Numbered from the stretch's first letter, positions 9,807 to 18,382 are shown. The stretch is 64,000 bases of DNA from Deinococcus sp. Marseille-Q6407 (GCF_946848805.1 NZ_CAMPFU010000003.1:256001-320000); one strand, 5' to 3'. Program-made: numbers and translations. Notes: generated from the letters alone by a model not told the origin.

Positions 9807-10799
9807 TGCAGCCACTACCCGAGCGCAGAGAAGACCGTTTCAATGCGTTTGCGAATTCTGGGATGGCGAGATTCTCGCCATCCCGTGTCGTATTTGGTGT
9901 TCTTCTTGGGTGGATACACGTAGCCTAGACAGCAATAGCCTTTGTCGCCAATGATGGTTGGGCCTTCAAACTCTGGCCACCTGAGATTCAGCTCGTAACT
10001 CACCGTAACGTCGTGGAGGTTTGCAGGTCGGATGACGTACTGAACGATTTGTCCACCTGGTGTGACCCAGGCGTGCAACTTGTATCCGAAGAACTCACCC
10101 TGAGTTCCGAAACCCCACTTTGCTCCTGGGAATTGACAAAGATGAGTGCGTTTGGGACGGCAAATGGGGAGGGGCATCGAATCAATCACAACCTCGGCGC
10201 ACGGCTGAGCTGGGCTGGCAACATGTTCCAAGAGTGGTAAAAGCTTGATGCCCCTGGTGTAAGCCTGTGTGTAGGAAGGAAGACCGGGACGGTCTTCCTT
10301 GAGGATGTTCCACCAGATGGAAGCAAATGGATGCTTGAAGATGAGACGGGAGAGCAGCAGAGCAACCAGCATGGCATCTGTGACCTTCTGGTGCTGGCAG
10401 GATTTCCGGTCACTGAAGTGCTTCCTGGCCCAGAGATAGAGGTGGCGAATGACGTGTCGACGTCCTAAACTATGGTGGAGACGATATTTAGCCATGTCGT
10501 CTCTATTTTTATGTGCCTGAGACGCACTTCAACAGTGGTCGGTCAGCCCTAAACGGCGTAAGCGACTCAGTGCACTGGGGCTGGCTCCTTCAGCTTGGCT
10601 GAATTTGATCTTCTGGCCTGGACTGTGGAAAAGGTGTAGCGAAGCCTCCAGGCTTCGCCGTTGGTACAGCGTCTCTGGAATGTCCAGAATCCGCTGTGAG
10701 AGAATATGGGCGCGCTCCCCTGAAGCCTGTTTGTACACACTTCCAGAATTTCGGCTCTGGGAGCGCTTTTTGTCCGCCTATTCAGGTGCAAGTTCTGAG

Positions 10800-11277
10800 T
10801 CAAACCAGACCCCCAAGCGCAAACAAAACATCCAGGCCAGTGTCACAAGGCCGAAGAGCCGCTGAAGACGGCTCCTTTCCGTCATCCCAGTCCGCTCCAG
10901 GTCGAAGCCTCGCTTCTTGAAGCTGCTGAAGGTGCACTCGATTGACCAGCGCTGCTTGTACAGCTTCCAGGTCTTCCGAGCGCTGAAATCTGTGGCAATG
11001 ATGACGAGGTCACCTGTGGATGACCTCGTCGCGACCACCCGCATGAGTTCGCCAAACACGAACACCTTTTCGTCGATTTCATGGAAATGACCGTGCTGGA
11101 CGTGCTTAAACCATTCCTTCCCATTCATGTCGTCCAGCATGTCGCTGTGCCGAATGCGGATCGCCCGCTTGATGCCTTGACGACGGAGAAAACGGAACCA
11201 CTCCGCACCGATGAACTCACGGTCAGCCACCAGGCCTTGCCAGCGTTTCGCTGGCAAGACGCGGAGGAGCTTCAATA
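10800..11277 (-). pseudogene. IS4-type transposase fragment trapped between IS copies A and B
   Basis: An internal to C-terminal piece of a different transposase, about 159 codons. It contains the second Asp region (LVADREFIGAEWF) and the classical IS4 signature Y-x2-R-x3-E-x6-K (YKQRWSIECTFSSFK). The N terminus is cut by the end of IS copy B and the C terminus by the end of IS copy A, so the reading frame runs into the IS end to finish with ELAPE-stop. It cannot make an active enzyme. Confidence 0.8.
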
Positions 11278-12428
11278 CTCAGAACTTGCACCTGAATAGG
11301 CGGACAAAAAGCGCTCCCAGAGCTGAAATTCTGGAAGTGTGTACAAACAGGTTTCAGGGGAGCGCACCCATATTCTCTCACAGCGGATTCTGGACATTCC
11401 AGAGACGCTGTACCAACGGCGAAGCCTCCAGGCTTCGCTGCACCTCTTCCACAGTCCAGGTCAGAAGACCAAGTTCAGCCAGGCTGAGGGAGTCAGCCCC
11501 AGTGCACTGAGTCGCTTCTTCAACGTCTATGACTGGGATTCAGACCGCTGCCGGGAAGAGATGCAGGACTTCCAGTGGCGCATCCTGCTGGATACAGCTC
11601 GTCACAAACGCAGACCTCGTCTGCGGCTCAGCGTGGATCTGACCACGGTGGAAAAGGTGGGAATTCAGCTGCCCTACGTCAGCGTCTACAACGGCAGGCA
11701 CGGCATCCATCTGGTGGTCCTGTTCGCCGAATATGGGGAACTGAAGTTCCCCATTTCTTACCGGGTCTACCAGGGCAAGTACACCAGCACTCCCGTCACG
11801 TTAGCCCTTGACCTGCTGGAAGAGGTGCCAGACTTCGTCGGGAAACGCTTTCAGGTCTGCGTACTGGCAGACAGTGGATTCGAATCCGCTGTCTTTCTGG
11901 ACGGTGTGCAGCGTCTCGGTTTCGAGTTCGTGGTGGGTGTGAGGAGTAACCGGCGCACGGATCATCCTGGACAGGTGACGGTTGCGGACTGTCCGCATGG
12001 GGGGTACGTCAACCTCGCCAACTGGCCTCTGGAAACGCTGTCTCTGGGGAGGATGGACCGTGGGGACCGCGAATTCTTCGCGGTGTCGTCTGAGCTGTTA
12101 GAGGGGGATGACATCCTGGCCGAAGGAAAACGGCGCTGGGCGCTGGAATCCTTTTTTAAGGAGGGAAAGCATCAGTTTGGGTTGGCGCAGTTCGCGCTGC
12201 GAACTGCCAGGGGTCTGGACCGCTGGATTTTGATGGTCTTCCTGGCCTTCACCCTGACCATGCTGTACCGCTCTGAGGACATGACCCTGAAAGAGGCAGC
12301 CCGCTTGGCCCTACATACCCTCTTCCCCGAAGTCAGGCTGAACCACCTGCTGAGCCAAATTCAAAAAGAGCAAGAATTCCTCCACCAGCACGGCTATTCG
12401 CTCAGCTATGCAAGGTGCAACTTATGAG
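11278..12428 (+). mobile_element. IS copy B (1151 bp IS4/IS701-like, intact)
   Basis: Left end CTCAGAACTTGCACCT (11278-11293); right end is the complement of CTCATAAGTTGCACCT (12413-12428). One uninterrupted transposase gene fills it. The outer flank is the TTAAG repeat; the inner flank does not show TTAAG, in agreement with transposition as part of the composite. Confidence 0.85.
11339..12427 (+). CDS. DDE transposase of IS copy B
   Basis: A complete 362-residue transposase starting with GTG. Conserved parts are [15 protein letters not shown] (first Asp), [14 protein letters not shown] (second Asp) and [17 protein letters not shown] with the R-x3-E-x6-K spacing of IS4-like enzymes. The Tyr of the full IS4 signature is not in its usual place, which points towards an IS701-like or divergent group. 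The stop codon is inside the right terminal repeat. It probably mobilises both copies because the ends are shared. Confidence 0.85.
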   Translation: MYKQVSGERTHILSQRILDIPETLYQRRSLQASLHLFHSPGQKTKFSQAEGVSPSALSRFFNVYDWDSDRCREEMQDFQWRILLDTARHKRRPRLRLSVDLTTVEKVGIQLPYVSVYNGRHGIHLVVLFAEYGELKFPISYRVYQGKYTSTPVTLALDLLEEVPDFVGKRFQVCVLADSGFESAVFLDGVQRLGFEFVVGVRSNRRTDHPGQVTVADCPHGGYVNLANWPLETLSLGRMDRGDREFFAVSSELLEGDDILAEGKRRWALESFFKEGKHQFGLAQFALRTARGLDRWILMVFLAFTLTMLYRSEDMTLKEAARLALHTLFPEVRLNHLLSQIQKEQEFLHQHGYSLSYARCNL

Positions 12429-12433
12429 TTAAG
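12429..12433. repeat. Right target duplication (TTAAG) of the composite IS block
   Basis: Partner of 8037-8041. It is at or next to the expected -35 position of the ybeY promoter (TATCCT at 12456-12461), so the insertion probably replaced the native upstream promoter part. Confidence 0.75.
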
Positions 12434-12468
12434 CCATGTCCAGGGGCCGCTGCCCTATCCTGGGAGGC

Positions 12469-12936
12469 GTGATAGACCTCGTGACCGAATATGCTCCGCC
12501 CGCCGAATTGCCTGCCGCGCTGGAAAGCAGCTTGGAGGCTGTGATGCGGCACTTTGGCGTGGAAGACCGCGAGGTGACGGTGGTGCTGGTGGACGACCCC
12601 ACCATTCAGGCGCTCAAGGCCGAGCACTGGGGTGAGGACGCCCCCACCGACGTGCTGAGCTTTCCCACCTGGGAACCGGGCGACCCCTTCATGCCGCCGC
12701 ACCTGGGCGACATCATCATCAGCCTGGATACGGCGCTGCGGCAGGCAGAAGGCCGGGGCCACTCGCTGACCCGCGAGGCCGCGCTGCTGGCCAGCCACGG
12801 CATGACCCATCTGGTGGGCCACGACCACCCCCACGCCGAGGGTCTGGGCTTTGAAGAAGGCGCCACCGGGCCGGAGTGGCAGGTGTTCCATGACGCCTGG
12901 GCCGCCGCGCGGGCCGCTCTGCCCGCAGGCATCTAG
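12469..12936 (+). CDS. ybeY: Endoribonuclease YbeY (rRNA maturation/quality control)
   Basis: A zinc-dependent single-strand endoribonuclease needed for 16S rRNA 3' end maturation and ribosome quality control. The family signature HGMTHLVGHDHPHAEG (three zinc-binding His) is near the C terminus, preceded by the typical TDVLSFPTWEP and GDIIISLDTA segments. I chose the GTG at 12469 (155 residues) because TATCCT ends 7 nt upstream. An in-frame ATG at 12436 is only 3 bp from the IS block. dgkA follows after 4 bp. Confidence 0.93.
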   Translation: MIDLVTEYAPPAELPAALESSLEAVMRHFGVEDREVTVVLVDDPTIQALKAEHWGEDAPTDVLSFPTWEPGDPFMPPHLGDIIISLDTALRQAEGRGHSLTREAALLASHGMTHLVGHDHPHAEGLGFEEGATGPEWQVFHDAWAAARAALPAGI

Positions 12937-12940
12937 GAAG

Positions 12941-13333
12941 ATGCCCAAGAATGTCGGCTCGCCACTGAGCGTGGCCCGCTGGCGCCGCTCGGCGGGCTAC
13001 GCCTGGGCCGGGGTGCGGCAGGTGTACCGCAGCGAGCCCAACTTCCGGATAGAGGTCTGGGCCGCCGTGCTGGCCCTGACGCTTACTCTGGCGCTGGGCG
13101 CGCCGCTGCCGCCCATCCTGCTGTCCTGCGCGCTGGTGCTGAGCCTGGAACTGCTGAACAGCGCCGTGGAAGCCGCCATAGACCTGGTCAGCCCGGAAGA
13201 ACATCCGCTGGCGAAAGTGGCAAAGGACGCCGCCGCCGGCGCAGTGTACCTGGCGGCCTTTTTTGCTGCACTGGTGGGCCTCAGTGTGCTGGGGCCGCGG
13301 GTGTGGGCGCTGCTGGCAGCGGCGCTGGTCTGA
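12941..13333 (+). CDS. dgkA: Diacylglycerol kinase-family membrane protein
   Basis: A small integral membrane kinase of 130 residues. In Gram-positive-type bacteria this family phosphorylates undecaprenol or diacylglycerol at the membrane. Three hydrophobic helices are visible, and the conserved ELLNSAVEAAIDLVSPEEHPLAKVAKDAAAGAV segment contains the active-site Glu and Asn residues and the family Lys-Asp pair. The ATG lies 4 bp after the ybeY stop, and a ybeY-dgkA order is common in bacteria. Its 3' end overlaps the convergent gene ending at 13281 by 53 bp. Confidence 0.9.
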   Translation: MPKNVGSPLSVARWRRSAGYAWAGVRQVYRSEPNFRIEVWAAVLALTLTLALGAPLPPILLSCALVLSLELLNSAVEAAIDLVSPEEHPLAKVAKDAAAGAVYLAAFFAALVGLSVLGPRVWALLAAALV

Positions 13334-13925
13334 CCCCGGCCGGACACGCTGCCTCCCCGTCCAGCGCCTGTACCGTATTCAGCCCCAGCCGCGTGAGCGC
13401 AGGCAGACTGTACCGCGCCGCGCTGAGCGTCAGCGTGGGCCGCAGCTGGCCGGGCTGGTCAGAGCGCACAGCGTCGGTGGACGACACGCACAGGTCGCCG
13501 CGCCCGCGCCCATTCGGTTCCAGCCACAGGCGCTCGATGTTGCCGGGTGCGCCCGCTTTCGTGCGGTACACCACGCTGCGCATCCCACCCGACAGGTTCC
13601 ACAGCCGCAGCGTATTGGCCCCGGCTCCGGCCAGATACTCGCCGTCCTGGGTCCAGAGCAAATAGATCACGTCGCTGTTCTTCAGTTCGCTCACTGCGCC
13701 GCCAGGCCGCGCCAGGTACACCCGGCAGCCGTGATATTTCACCGCGTCCCAGCAAAAGCGCACCGCCGCCGAATCGCCGCGCGGTGAGTAGAGGGTTTCT
13801 TCGTGCGCCCATAAACCTACGTCCATGCCGGCTTTACCGGCGTTTGAGGGGCCAGTCAAGGTGATGGCTTCGTTGCCCAAGTGGATGACCACGGCGGGTG
13901 TGGGCGGTGGGGGTGGCAGCGTCAT
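13281..13925 (-). CDS. WD-like repeat protein of unknown function
   Basis: A 214-residue protein with weak beta-propeller repeats, best seen as LLWTQDGEYLAGAGANTLRLWNL. No signal peptide is seen at the chosen ATG, which has TAGGCT 6 nt upstream. The C terminus is Pro/Ala-rich. It resembles in style, but not clearly in sequence, the broken propeller gene on the other side of the IS block. The two may be relics of one locus split by the insertion, although I could not align them convincingly. Convergent with dgkA. Confidence 0.55.
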   Translation of the reverse strand: MTLPPPPPTPAVVIHLGNEAITLTGPSNAGKAGMDVGLWAHEETLYSPRGDSAAVRFCWDAVKYHGCRVYLARPGGAVSELKNSDVIYLLWTQDGEYLAGAGANTLRLWNLSGGMRSVVYRTKAGAPGNIERLWLEPNGRGRGDLCVSSTDAVRSDQPGQLRPTLTLSAARYSLPALTRLGLNTVQALDGEAACPAGVRPAPLPAAPTPAAPAH

Positions 13926-13952
13926 GCCCTTAGCCTAGTGAGCAGAGCTGAC

Positions 13953-13970
13953 GGGGGGGTGAAGGGGGGG
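13953..13970 (+). promoter_or_regulatory. G-quadruplex-capable tract upstream of a minus-strand gene
   Basis: Two runs of seven G separated by TGAA, followed by further GG and GGG runs, can supply four G-triplets. It lies about 28-45 bp upstream of the start of the gene ending at 13281, near its -35 position, with the G-rich face on the non-template strand for plus-direction reading. Folding is not shown. Confidence 0.4.
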
Positions 13971-14154
13971 TGGAGAGGTGGGAGCCAGAACAAAAGGAAG
14001 AGACATTGCCGGCCCTCCCCTGCCGCTGCCAGAACCGCGCAGAGCCTTCAGCAGACCACCCGCCTTTCAGCTGGAAGTCAGCTCTTTGAGCGCTACAGCG
14101 ATGTACGCAGCAAAAGTGGCCCCGTATGAGTGGCACAGCTCCCCCGGCTCACAA

Positions 14155-14344
14155 AGTTATCCACAGGTTCAAGTTTCACTGTGGATAACTCTACGGACTC
14201 TGTCTGCCAGCGCAAAATTGTTGATCGCTTCCGTGAAACACTGTCCCGCACGCACTTTTCGCTGGGAGGTCCCGTAGGCAAATCCAGCAATGACAGCCCA
14301 GACTCCCCTGTTCTCTGGACAAATGTCTGGCCTTGTGGATAACT
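14155..14344. other. Cluster of three perfect DnaA boxes
   Basis: TTATCCACA occurs at 14157-14165 and, inverted, at 14180-14188 and 14334-14342. The first two extend to a 12 bp inverted repeat (14155-14166 and 14179-14190) with a 12 nt spacer; the third shares 11 bp. The 463 bp gap 13926-14388 holds no convincing gene apart from this cluster and the G-rich tract. No dnaA, dnaN, parA or rep gene is nearby, so a DnaA-titrating or DnaA-reactivating site is more likely than the main origin. Confidence 0.6.
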
Positions 14345-14388
14345 TCGCGCTCTGACGCTGCCGGAAACAGCAGAAAAATGGACGTTTG

Positions 14389-15297
14389 CTAAAGGTCGGG
14401 TGGGGCCGGCAGTCCCCACATGTCCGCCAGCCAGGCGCCGGCCTGCACCACATCGGTCAGCCGGCCGGGCGCGGGCACGCCCGACCAGGCCAGCGGGACC
14501 CGCGCCCGGGTGTGGCGGCGCACACTCAGGTCTTCCAGGTTGCCGTGGTCGCTGCTGATGACCGCCGCCGCGCCGGCGTCCAGGGCGCCGGCCAGCAGGG
14601 TGTCTACCCGCCGCAGGTATTCGCGGCCCGCCTGCAGCGAAGGCTCCGGCAGCGGCTGGGCTCCGCTGTGCCCGATGGCGTCACTCAGCCACAGGTCCAG
14701 CATCACCAGGTCGTAGGTGCCGGCGCGGGCGGCCTGTGCCAGCTCAGCGCCCAGCCGGGTCAGATTATCCAGCGGCCACTGTGGCTGCCAGGGCGCCGTG
14801 TAATTCAGCCCCAGGGTAGGCGGCACCGGGGGCAGGTCCGGCGGGTTCAGCGGCAGCCCCGCGCTGAGCACCGAGTGGGGAAAGCAGCCCGCGCGGGACC
14901 GGCCTCGGCTGGCCTGCTCGGCCTGTGCCGCAAAATAGGCCGGCGGATAAAAATTCGCCAGGGCCACCCGCCCCCCGGCCCGGCCGAGCCGCACCGGCAG
15001 GCTCCACTGGTCCAGCAACCGGCGCAGCGTGGGCCCCGGCTGTGGCCCGAAATGCTCGCCCATCAGGCGCACCGCGTCCTGCCCGGTCAGCCAGCAGGCC
15101 TGCCCAGTGCCGGACTGCGGCAGGCCGGGAACACCCAGCGCAGCGTCCAGCGTCAGCCCGGCATCTACCAGCGGGCGCAGGGTAGGCAGGGCCGTGTCCC
15201 AGACCGAGCCGGGCGGAGCGTCCTGCGGGTGGCCCACGCCGTCCAGCGCCAGCCAGATCAGTGGCCGGGCCGGGGGCTGGATCAGGGGCCGGCTCAC
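14389..15297 (-). CDS. iPGM/alkaline-phosphatase-superfamily metalloenzyme
   Basis: A 302-residue member of the superfamily that includes cofactor-independent phosphoglycerate mutase and phosphopentomutase. It has WLALDGVG near the N terminus (metal Asp), [15 protein letters not shown] with the nucleophilic Ser/Thr, and [24 protein letters not shown] with the metal-binding Asp-His and a later His. It is much shorter than true iPGM (about 510 residues) because the transferase insertion is absent. The substrate is not evident. The GTG start overlaps the stop of the upstream reductase gene (GTGA), so the two are co-translated. Confidence 0.75.
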   Translation of the reverse strand: MSRPLIQPPARPLIWLALDGVGHPQDAPPGSVWDTALPTLRPLVDAGLTLDAALGVPGLPQSGTGQACWLTGQDAVRLMGEHFGPQPGPTLRRLLDQWSLPVRLGRAGGRVALANFYPPAYFAAQAEQASRGRSRAGCFPHSVLSAGLPLNPPDLPPVPPTLGLNYTAPWQPQWPLDNLTRLGAELAQAARAGTYDLVMLDLWLSDAIGHSGAQPLPEPSLQAGREYLRRVDTLLAGALDAGAAAVISSDHGNLEDLSVRRHTRARVPLAWSGVPAPGRLTDVVQAGAWLADMWGLPAPPDL

Positions 15298-16067
15298 TCC
15301 GGAGAGCCGCCCTGCTCAGGCTGCCGGGGTGGTTCGGGGTTCTGAAAACCGAAACGTTCGCCGTTCTGCCAGGCATTGCGGTCGTTGCCGTAGTTCGGCA
15401 GGCCGCCAGCTTCCTTGAGCAGCCGGCCCAGATGCAGCAGATTCCAGGCCATGATGGTGGCATTGCGCTGGGTGAATTCGTTGTCGAAGCCCACCGGCGT
15501 GCCCCCGTCGGTGGGGTCTCCATAACTGGGGCCAGGGCCAATTTCGCCCAGCCAGCCACAGTCGGCCTGTGGCGGCACCGTGTAACCCAGGTGCGACAGC
15601 GCAAAAGTCAGCGACATGGCGACGTGCTTGACGCCGTCCTCGTTGCCGGTCACCACCACGCCGCCCACCTTGCCGTAAAAGACGCTCTGGCCTTTCTCGT
15701 TCAGCTGGCCCGACATGCCGTACAGCCGCTCGATCATCACCCGGCAGATGGACGATTCCTCGCCCAGCCACAGCGGCGTGCCGATCACCAGAATGTCGGC
15801 CGCCTGCACCTTCGGCCACAGCTGCTCGGGCCAGGCGTCTTCTTTCCAGCCGTACTCGCGCATATCGGGGTAAACGCCGTTGGCGATGGGATAGTCCAGC
15901 GCGTAGACCGTCTCCACCTGCGCCCCGGCCCGCTCCATCAGCCCGGACACGGCGCTCATCAGGCTGCCGGTGTGCGACTGCGCCGAGTCTTTGGTGAGCG
16001 AGCAGTTGATAAAAAGGGCCCTCAGGCCAGCGAATTCAGCGGGGGCGGGCGGCTGGTGATCGGTCAT
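15294..16067 (-). CDS. Flavodoxin-fold NAD(P)H-dependent oxidoreductase
   Basis: A 257-residue FMN reductase-like protein. It has the fold's phosphate-binding loop ([17 protein letters not shown]), the [26 protein letters not shown] helix-strand region and [14 protein letters not shown], as in NADPH-dependent FMN or quinone reductases. It lies in the cytoplasm and probably uses FMN. TAGGCT ends 6 nt before the ATG, which indicates a leaderless transcript. It is translationally coupled to the metalloenzyme gene. Specific substrate unknown. Confidence 0.8.
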   Translation of the reverse strand: MTDHQPPAPAEFAGLRALFINCSLTKDSAQSHTGSLMSAVSGLMERAGAQVETVYALDYPIANGVYPDMREYGWKEDAWPEQLWPKVQAADILVIGTPLWLGEESSICRVMIERLYGMSGQLNEKGQSVFYGKVGGVVVTGNEDGVKHVAMSLTFALSHLGYTVPPQADCGWLGEIGPGPSYGDPTDGGTPVGFDNEFTQRNATIMAWNLLHLGRLLKEAGGLPNYGNDRNAWQNGERFGFQNPEPPRQPEQGGSPE

Positions 16068-16148
16068 CTGCCCAGCCTACGCCGGCCGGGGCCGGGCGCG
16101 GGCCAGCAAAGACTAAAGGTTTGCTGCAGGTTGGGCACCCCAGCTCAC

Positions 16149-17018
16149 TCAGCCGGTAGAGGCGGTCGGCAGCGGGGGCACTGCCGGCGTGGTCCGCTTA
16201 TGCGCCGAGCGGCGGAAATAGTCTTCCAGTCGCTGTGCGGTTTCGGCACTCACGGCCTTGCCCTCAAGGTAATCGTCAATCTCGCGGTAGCGCACGCCCA
16301 GGGCTTCCTCGTCGGGGAGGGCGGGGCGGTCTTCTTCCAGGTCGGCGGTGGGCACCTTTTCCCAGGTGGAGGCCGGGGCGCCCAATTCGCGCAGCAGCAC
16401 CGCGCCCTGGCGCTTGGTCAGGCCGCTCAGCGGCATCAGGTCGGCGGCCCCGTCACCGAACTTGGTGAAGAACCCGGTAATCGCCTCGGCAGCGTGGTCG
16501 GTGCCCACCACCAGCAGGCCCTTTTGGCCGGCCACGGTGTACTGGGCAATCATGCGCTGGCGGGCTTTGATGTTGCCCTTGGTAAAGTCACCGATGCTGT
16601 TCTCGCCGGCCGCCAGCCCCTGCGCCAGCGCGTCCAGCGCGTCCTCGCAGGCCTGCTCCATGGCGTCGGTAGCCGGCTTGATATTGACGGTCAGGCGCAC
16701 GTCGGGCTGGATAAAGTCCAGCGCCAGCTGCGCGTCGGCCTCGTCGAACTGCGCACCGTAGGGCAGGCGCATGGCGTAAAACTGGGCCTGCCCTTCTCCC
16801 CCGGCACGCACCTGTTCGCAGGCCAGCTGACAGAGCCGCCCGGCCAGGGTGGAATCCTGCCCCCCGCTGATGCCCAGCACCAAGCCCCGCGCGCCAGTGC
16901 GGCGCAGGTAATCGGCCAGAAAATCGGTGCGGCGCCGGATTTCGGCGGCGGGGTCGATGGTGGGCTGCACGCCCAGTTCCTGAATAATGCGGCGCTGCAT
17001 CTCGGTGGGGGTGGTCAT
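16149..17018 (-). CDS. nadE: NH3-dependent NAD+ synthetase
   Basis: Amidates deamido-NAD+ to NAD+ with ATP and ammonia, the last step of NAD synthesis. The ATP pyrophosphatase P-loop is [15 protein letters not shown] (about residues 47-61). Other family motifs are [31 protein letters not shown] and [26 protein letters not shown]. At 289 residues there is no glutaminase domain, so ammonia is the nitrogen donor. TAGAAT ends 6 nt before the ATG. Divergent from the antiporter gene. Confidence 0.95.
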   Translation of the reverse strand: MTTPTEMQRRIIQELGVQPTIDPAAEIRRRTDFLADYLRRTGARGLVLGISGGQDSTLAGRLCQLACEQVRAGGEGQAQFYAMRLPYGAQFDEADAQLALDFIQPDVRLTVNIKPATDAMEQACEDALDALAQGLAAGENSIGDFTKGNIKARQRMIAQYTVAGQKGLLVVGTDHAAEAITGFFTKFGDGAADLMPLSGLTKRQGAVLLRELGAPASTWEKVPTADLEEDRPALPDEEALGVRYREIDDYLEGKAVSAETAQRLEDYFRRSAHKRTTPAVPPLPTASTG

Positions 17019-17083
17019 GCCGGCATTCTAGTGGGCGCGGGACATTCTGGTGAGCCTACGGCCTGGCACCTACAATGCGCCGT

Positions 17084-18382
17084 ATGGGGCTGCTTGAAAT
17101 CGTTACGCTGCTGGTCGCCGTCACGGCGCTGGCTTCGCTGCTGAACGTCTGGTACTTTCACCTCCCGGCGTCCATCGGGGTCACGGTGGTGGGGCTGCTG
17201 TTCAGCCTGCTCACGCTGGGGCTGGTCGCGGCGGGGGTGCCGGCTGCGCAGGACGCGGTTGATGTGCTGCGGGCGGTGGACTTCGACGAATTCGTGTTTC
17301 AGGGGGTGCTGTCGTTTCTGCTGTTCGCCGGGGCGATGGGCCTGAACTCGCGGGCGCTGTGGGAGCTGCGCGGGCCGGTCACGACCTTTGCAGTGGTTTC
17401 GACCGTGCTGTCCACTTTCCTGGTGGGCGGGCTGGTCTACGGGCTGCTGGGGATATTCGGGCTGCACATTCCCTTGATTCTGTGCCTGCTGTTCGGCGCC
17501 CTAATCTCGCCCACCGACCCGGTGGCGGTGCTGGCACTGCTGAAAGAGGCGCGGGTGCCGCAGAAGATGGAAACGGTGGTGGCCGGCGAATCGCTGTTCA
17601 ATGACGGCGTGGGTGTGGTGCTGTTCAGCGTGCTCTCGGGTCTGGCGGCCTCGTCCGGGGTGCATGCCGGGCACGGCCCCGAGCTGAGCGTGCCGGGTGT
17701 GCTGGGCTTTTTTGCCCAGGAGGCGCTGGGCGGGCTGCTGCTGGGTTCCGTGCTGGGCTACCTGGGCTGGCTGGGCCTGAAATCCCAGCACGATTTCGTG
17801 ACCGAGGTGCTGGTGTCGCTGGCAGTGGTGCTGGCCTGCACCACGCTGGGCCAGCACCTGCACGTCTCGGCGCCGCTGGCGGCGGTGGCGGCCGGGCTGC
17901 TGGTGGGCTCGCTGACCGACCAGCAACCGGGGGCACTCAGCTCGCGCGAGAAGTTCGATTCGGTCTGGCACCTGATTGACGAACTGCTGAACGTCCTTCT
18001 GTTCTTTATGCTGGCGCTGGAAGTGGTGGTGCTGCACTTCAGCCCCCAGCCCCTGGTGCTGGGCCTGCTGACCATTCCACTGGTGTTGCTCTCGCGGGCG
18101 CTGAGTGTGCAGGTCCCGTTCGCGCTGCTACAGCGCACCGCCCAGTTCACGCCGTTTACCCGCCGGGTGATGGTGTGGGGCGGCATGCGGGGCGCGCTGA
18201 GCGTGGCGATGGCCTTTACCCTGCCGGCCAGCGAAGGCCGCGACCTGTTTCTGGTGATGACCTACTGCGTGGTGATTTTCTCCATCGTGGTGCAGGGGCT
18301 GACCATGAGCGGCCTGGCCGCCAAAGCTGCCGCCGCCGCCGGCGAGGCGCCAGCCAGCGAGGAAGCGGCAGCAGCTCACTAG
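17084..18382 (+). CDS. CPA1-family Na+/H+ (cation/proton) antiporter
   Basis: An integral membrane exchanger of 432 residues with about 12-13 hydrophobic helices. The conserved core FGALISPTDPVAVLALLKE and GESLFNDGVGVVLFSVL (ion-binding Asp residues) identifies the CPA1/NhaP branch, and VWGGMRGALSVAMAFTLP is the typical late helix. I chose the second in-frame ATG (17084): TACAAT at 17071-17076 overlaps the first ATG (17075) and ends 7 nt before the second, so the transcript begins at or next to 17084. Confidence 0.9.
   Translation: MGLLEIVTLLVAVTALASLLNVWYFHLPASIGVTVVGLLFSLLTLGLVAAGVPAAQDAVDVLRAVDFDEFVFQGVLSFLLFAGAMGLNSRALWELRGPVTTFAVVSTVLSTFLVGGLVYGLLGIFGLHIPLILCLLFGALISPTDPVAVLALLKEARVPQKMETVVAGESLFNDGVGVVLFSVLSGLAASSGVHAGHGPELSVPGVLGFFAQEALGGLLLGSVLGYLGWLGLKSQHDFVTEVLVSLAVVLACTTLGQHLHVSAPLAAVAAGLLVGSLTDQQPGALSSREKFDSVWHLIDELLNVLLFFMLALEVVVLHFSPQPLVLGLLTIPLVLLSRALSVQVPFALLQRTAQFTPFTRRVMVWGGMRGALSVAMAFTLPASEGRDLFLVMTYCVVIFSIVVQGLTMSGLAAKAAAAAGEAPASEEAAAAH

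Larger units (their letters stand above)
9071..9820 (+). mobile_element. IS1-family insertion sequence (about 750 bp, apparently intact)
   Basis: Inverted ends begin GGGTAGTGGCTG (9071-9082) and end with the complement (9809-9820). The direct repeat GAGCGCA flanks both ends (9064-9070 and 9821-9827), 7-8 bp depending on the end base, as expected for IS1. Two overlapping genes in the IS1 arrangement fill the element. Both appear undamaged, so this is the youngest and possibly still active layer of the nest. Confidence 0.85.
8962..10495 (-). pseudogene. IS982-like transposase split by an IS1-family element
   Basis: Codons 1 to about 225 lie at 10495-9821. The C-terminal 27 or so codons lie at about 9070-8962. 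Joining the halves across the IS1 duplication gives a continuous end ([19 protein letters not shown] and on to NLARP-stop). Motifs expected of the family are VIDSMPLPIC (first Asp), GYKLHAWVTPGG, IIGDKGYCC (second Asp) and RKRIETVFSAL (Glu). The IS1 insertion falls directly after the catalytic Glu region, so the truncated product is probably inactive. Confidence 0.8.
8958..10559 (-). mobile_element. IS982-like element inserted in IS copy A
   Basis: Perfect 14 bp terminal inverted repeats: ACGCCGTTTAGGGC at 8958-8971 and its complement at 10546-10559. Target duplication is AAGCG (8953-8957 and 10560-10564). Removing the inner IS1-family element leaves about 0.84 kb, short but coherent for a single-gene IS. 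The stop codon of the transposase lies within the left terminal repeat. Confidence 0.8.
8043..10738 (-). pseudogene. Transposase of IS copy A, split by an inserted element
   Basis: The N-terminal about 60 codons lie at 10738-10560 (GTG start) and the remaining about 300 codons at 8957-8043. Together they match the intact 362-residue transposase of copy B with few differences (for example [11 protein letters not shown] for [11 protein letters not shown]). The DDE features are [17 protein letters not shown] and an R-x3-E-x6-K motif ([12 protein letters not shown]). Restoring function would need precise loss of the 1.6 kb insert. The protein is a DDE transposase of the IS4/IS701 type; the exact group is uncertain. 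Confidence 0.85.
8042..10799 (-). mobile_element. IS copy A (1151 bp IS4/IS701-like, interrupted)
   Basis: Ends are imperfect inverted repeats sharing the core GTTGCACCT/CTTGCACCT (8042-8056 and about 10778-10799). The sequence is nearly identical to copy B over both halves. The break point is inside the transposase codons for the SALSR-FF segment, where the IS982-like element entered with the 5 bp duplication AAGCG (8953-8957 and 10560-10564). Confidence 0.85.
8042..12428. mobile_element. Composite nested transposon (two inverted 1151 bp IS copies plus three other IS sequences)
   Basis: A 4387 bp block flanked by TTAAG repeats. Outer parts: IS copy A (8042-10799, minus) and IS copy B (11278-12428, plus), in inverted orientation with the same end outward. 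Between them lies a 478 bp piece of an IS4-type transposase gene. Copy A contains an IS982-like element (8958-10559), which contains an IS1-family element (about 9071-9820). Subtracting the 1602 bp insert and its 5 bp duplication from copy A gives 1151 bp, exactly the length of copy B. The block carries no recognisable cargo gene apart from transposases. Confidence 0.85.

Noticed and set aside
14130..14380. Small open frames in the DnaA-box gap
   Set aside because: Composition, lack of a start signal and overlap with the boxes give no support for coding.
13926..14388. Chromosomal origin of replication
   Set aside because: DnaA boxes are present, but there is no dnaA, dnaN, partition gene or evident AT-rich unwinding element; reported only as a DnaA-box cluster.
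15261..17144. 627-codon plus-strand open frame
   Set aside because: Antisense to the flavodoxin-fold gene and nadE, with no domain of its own.
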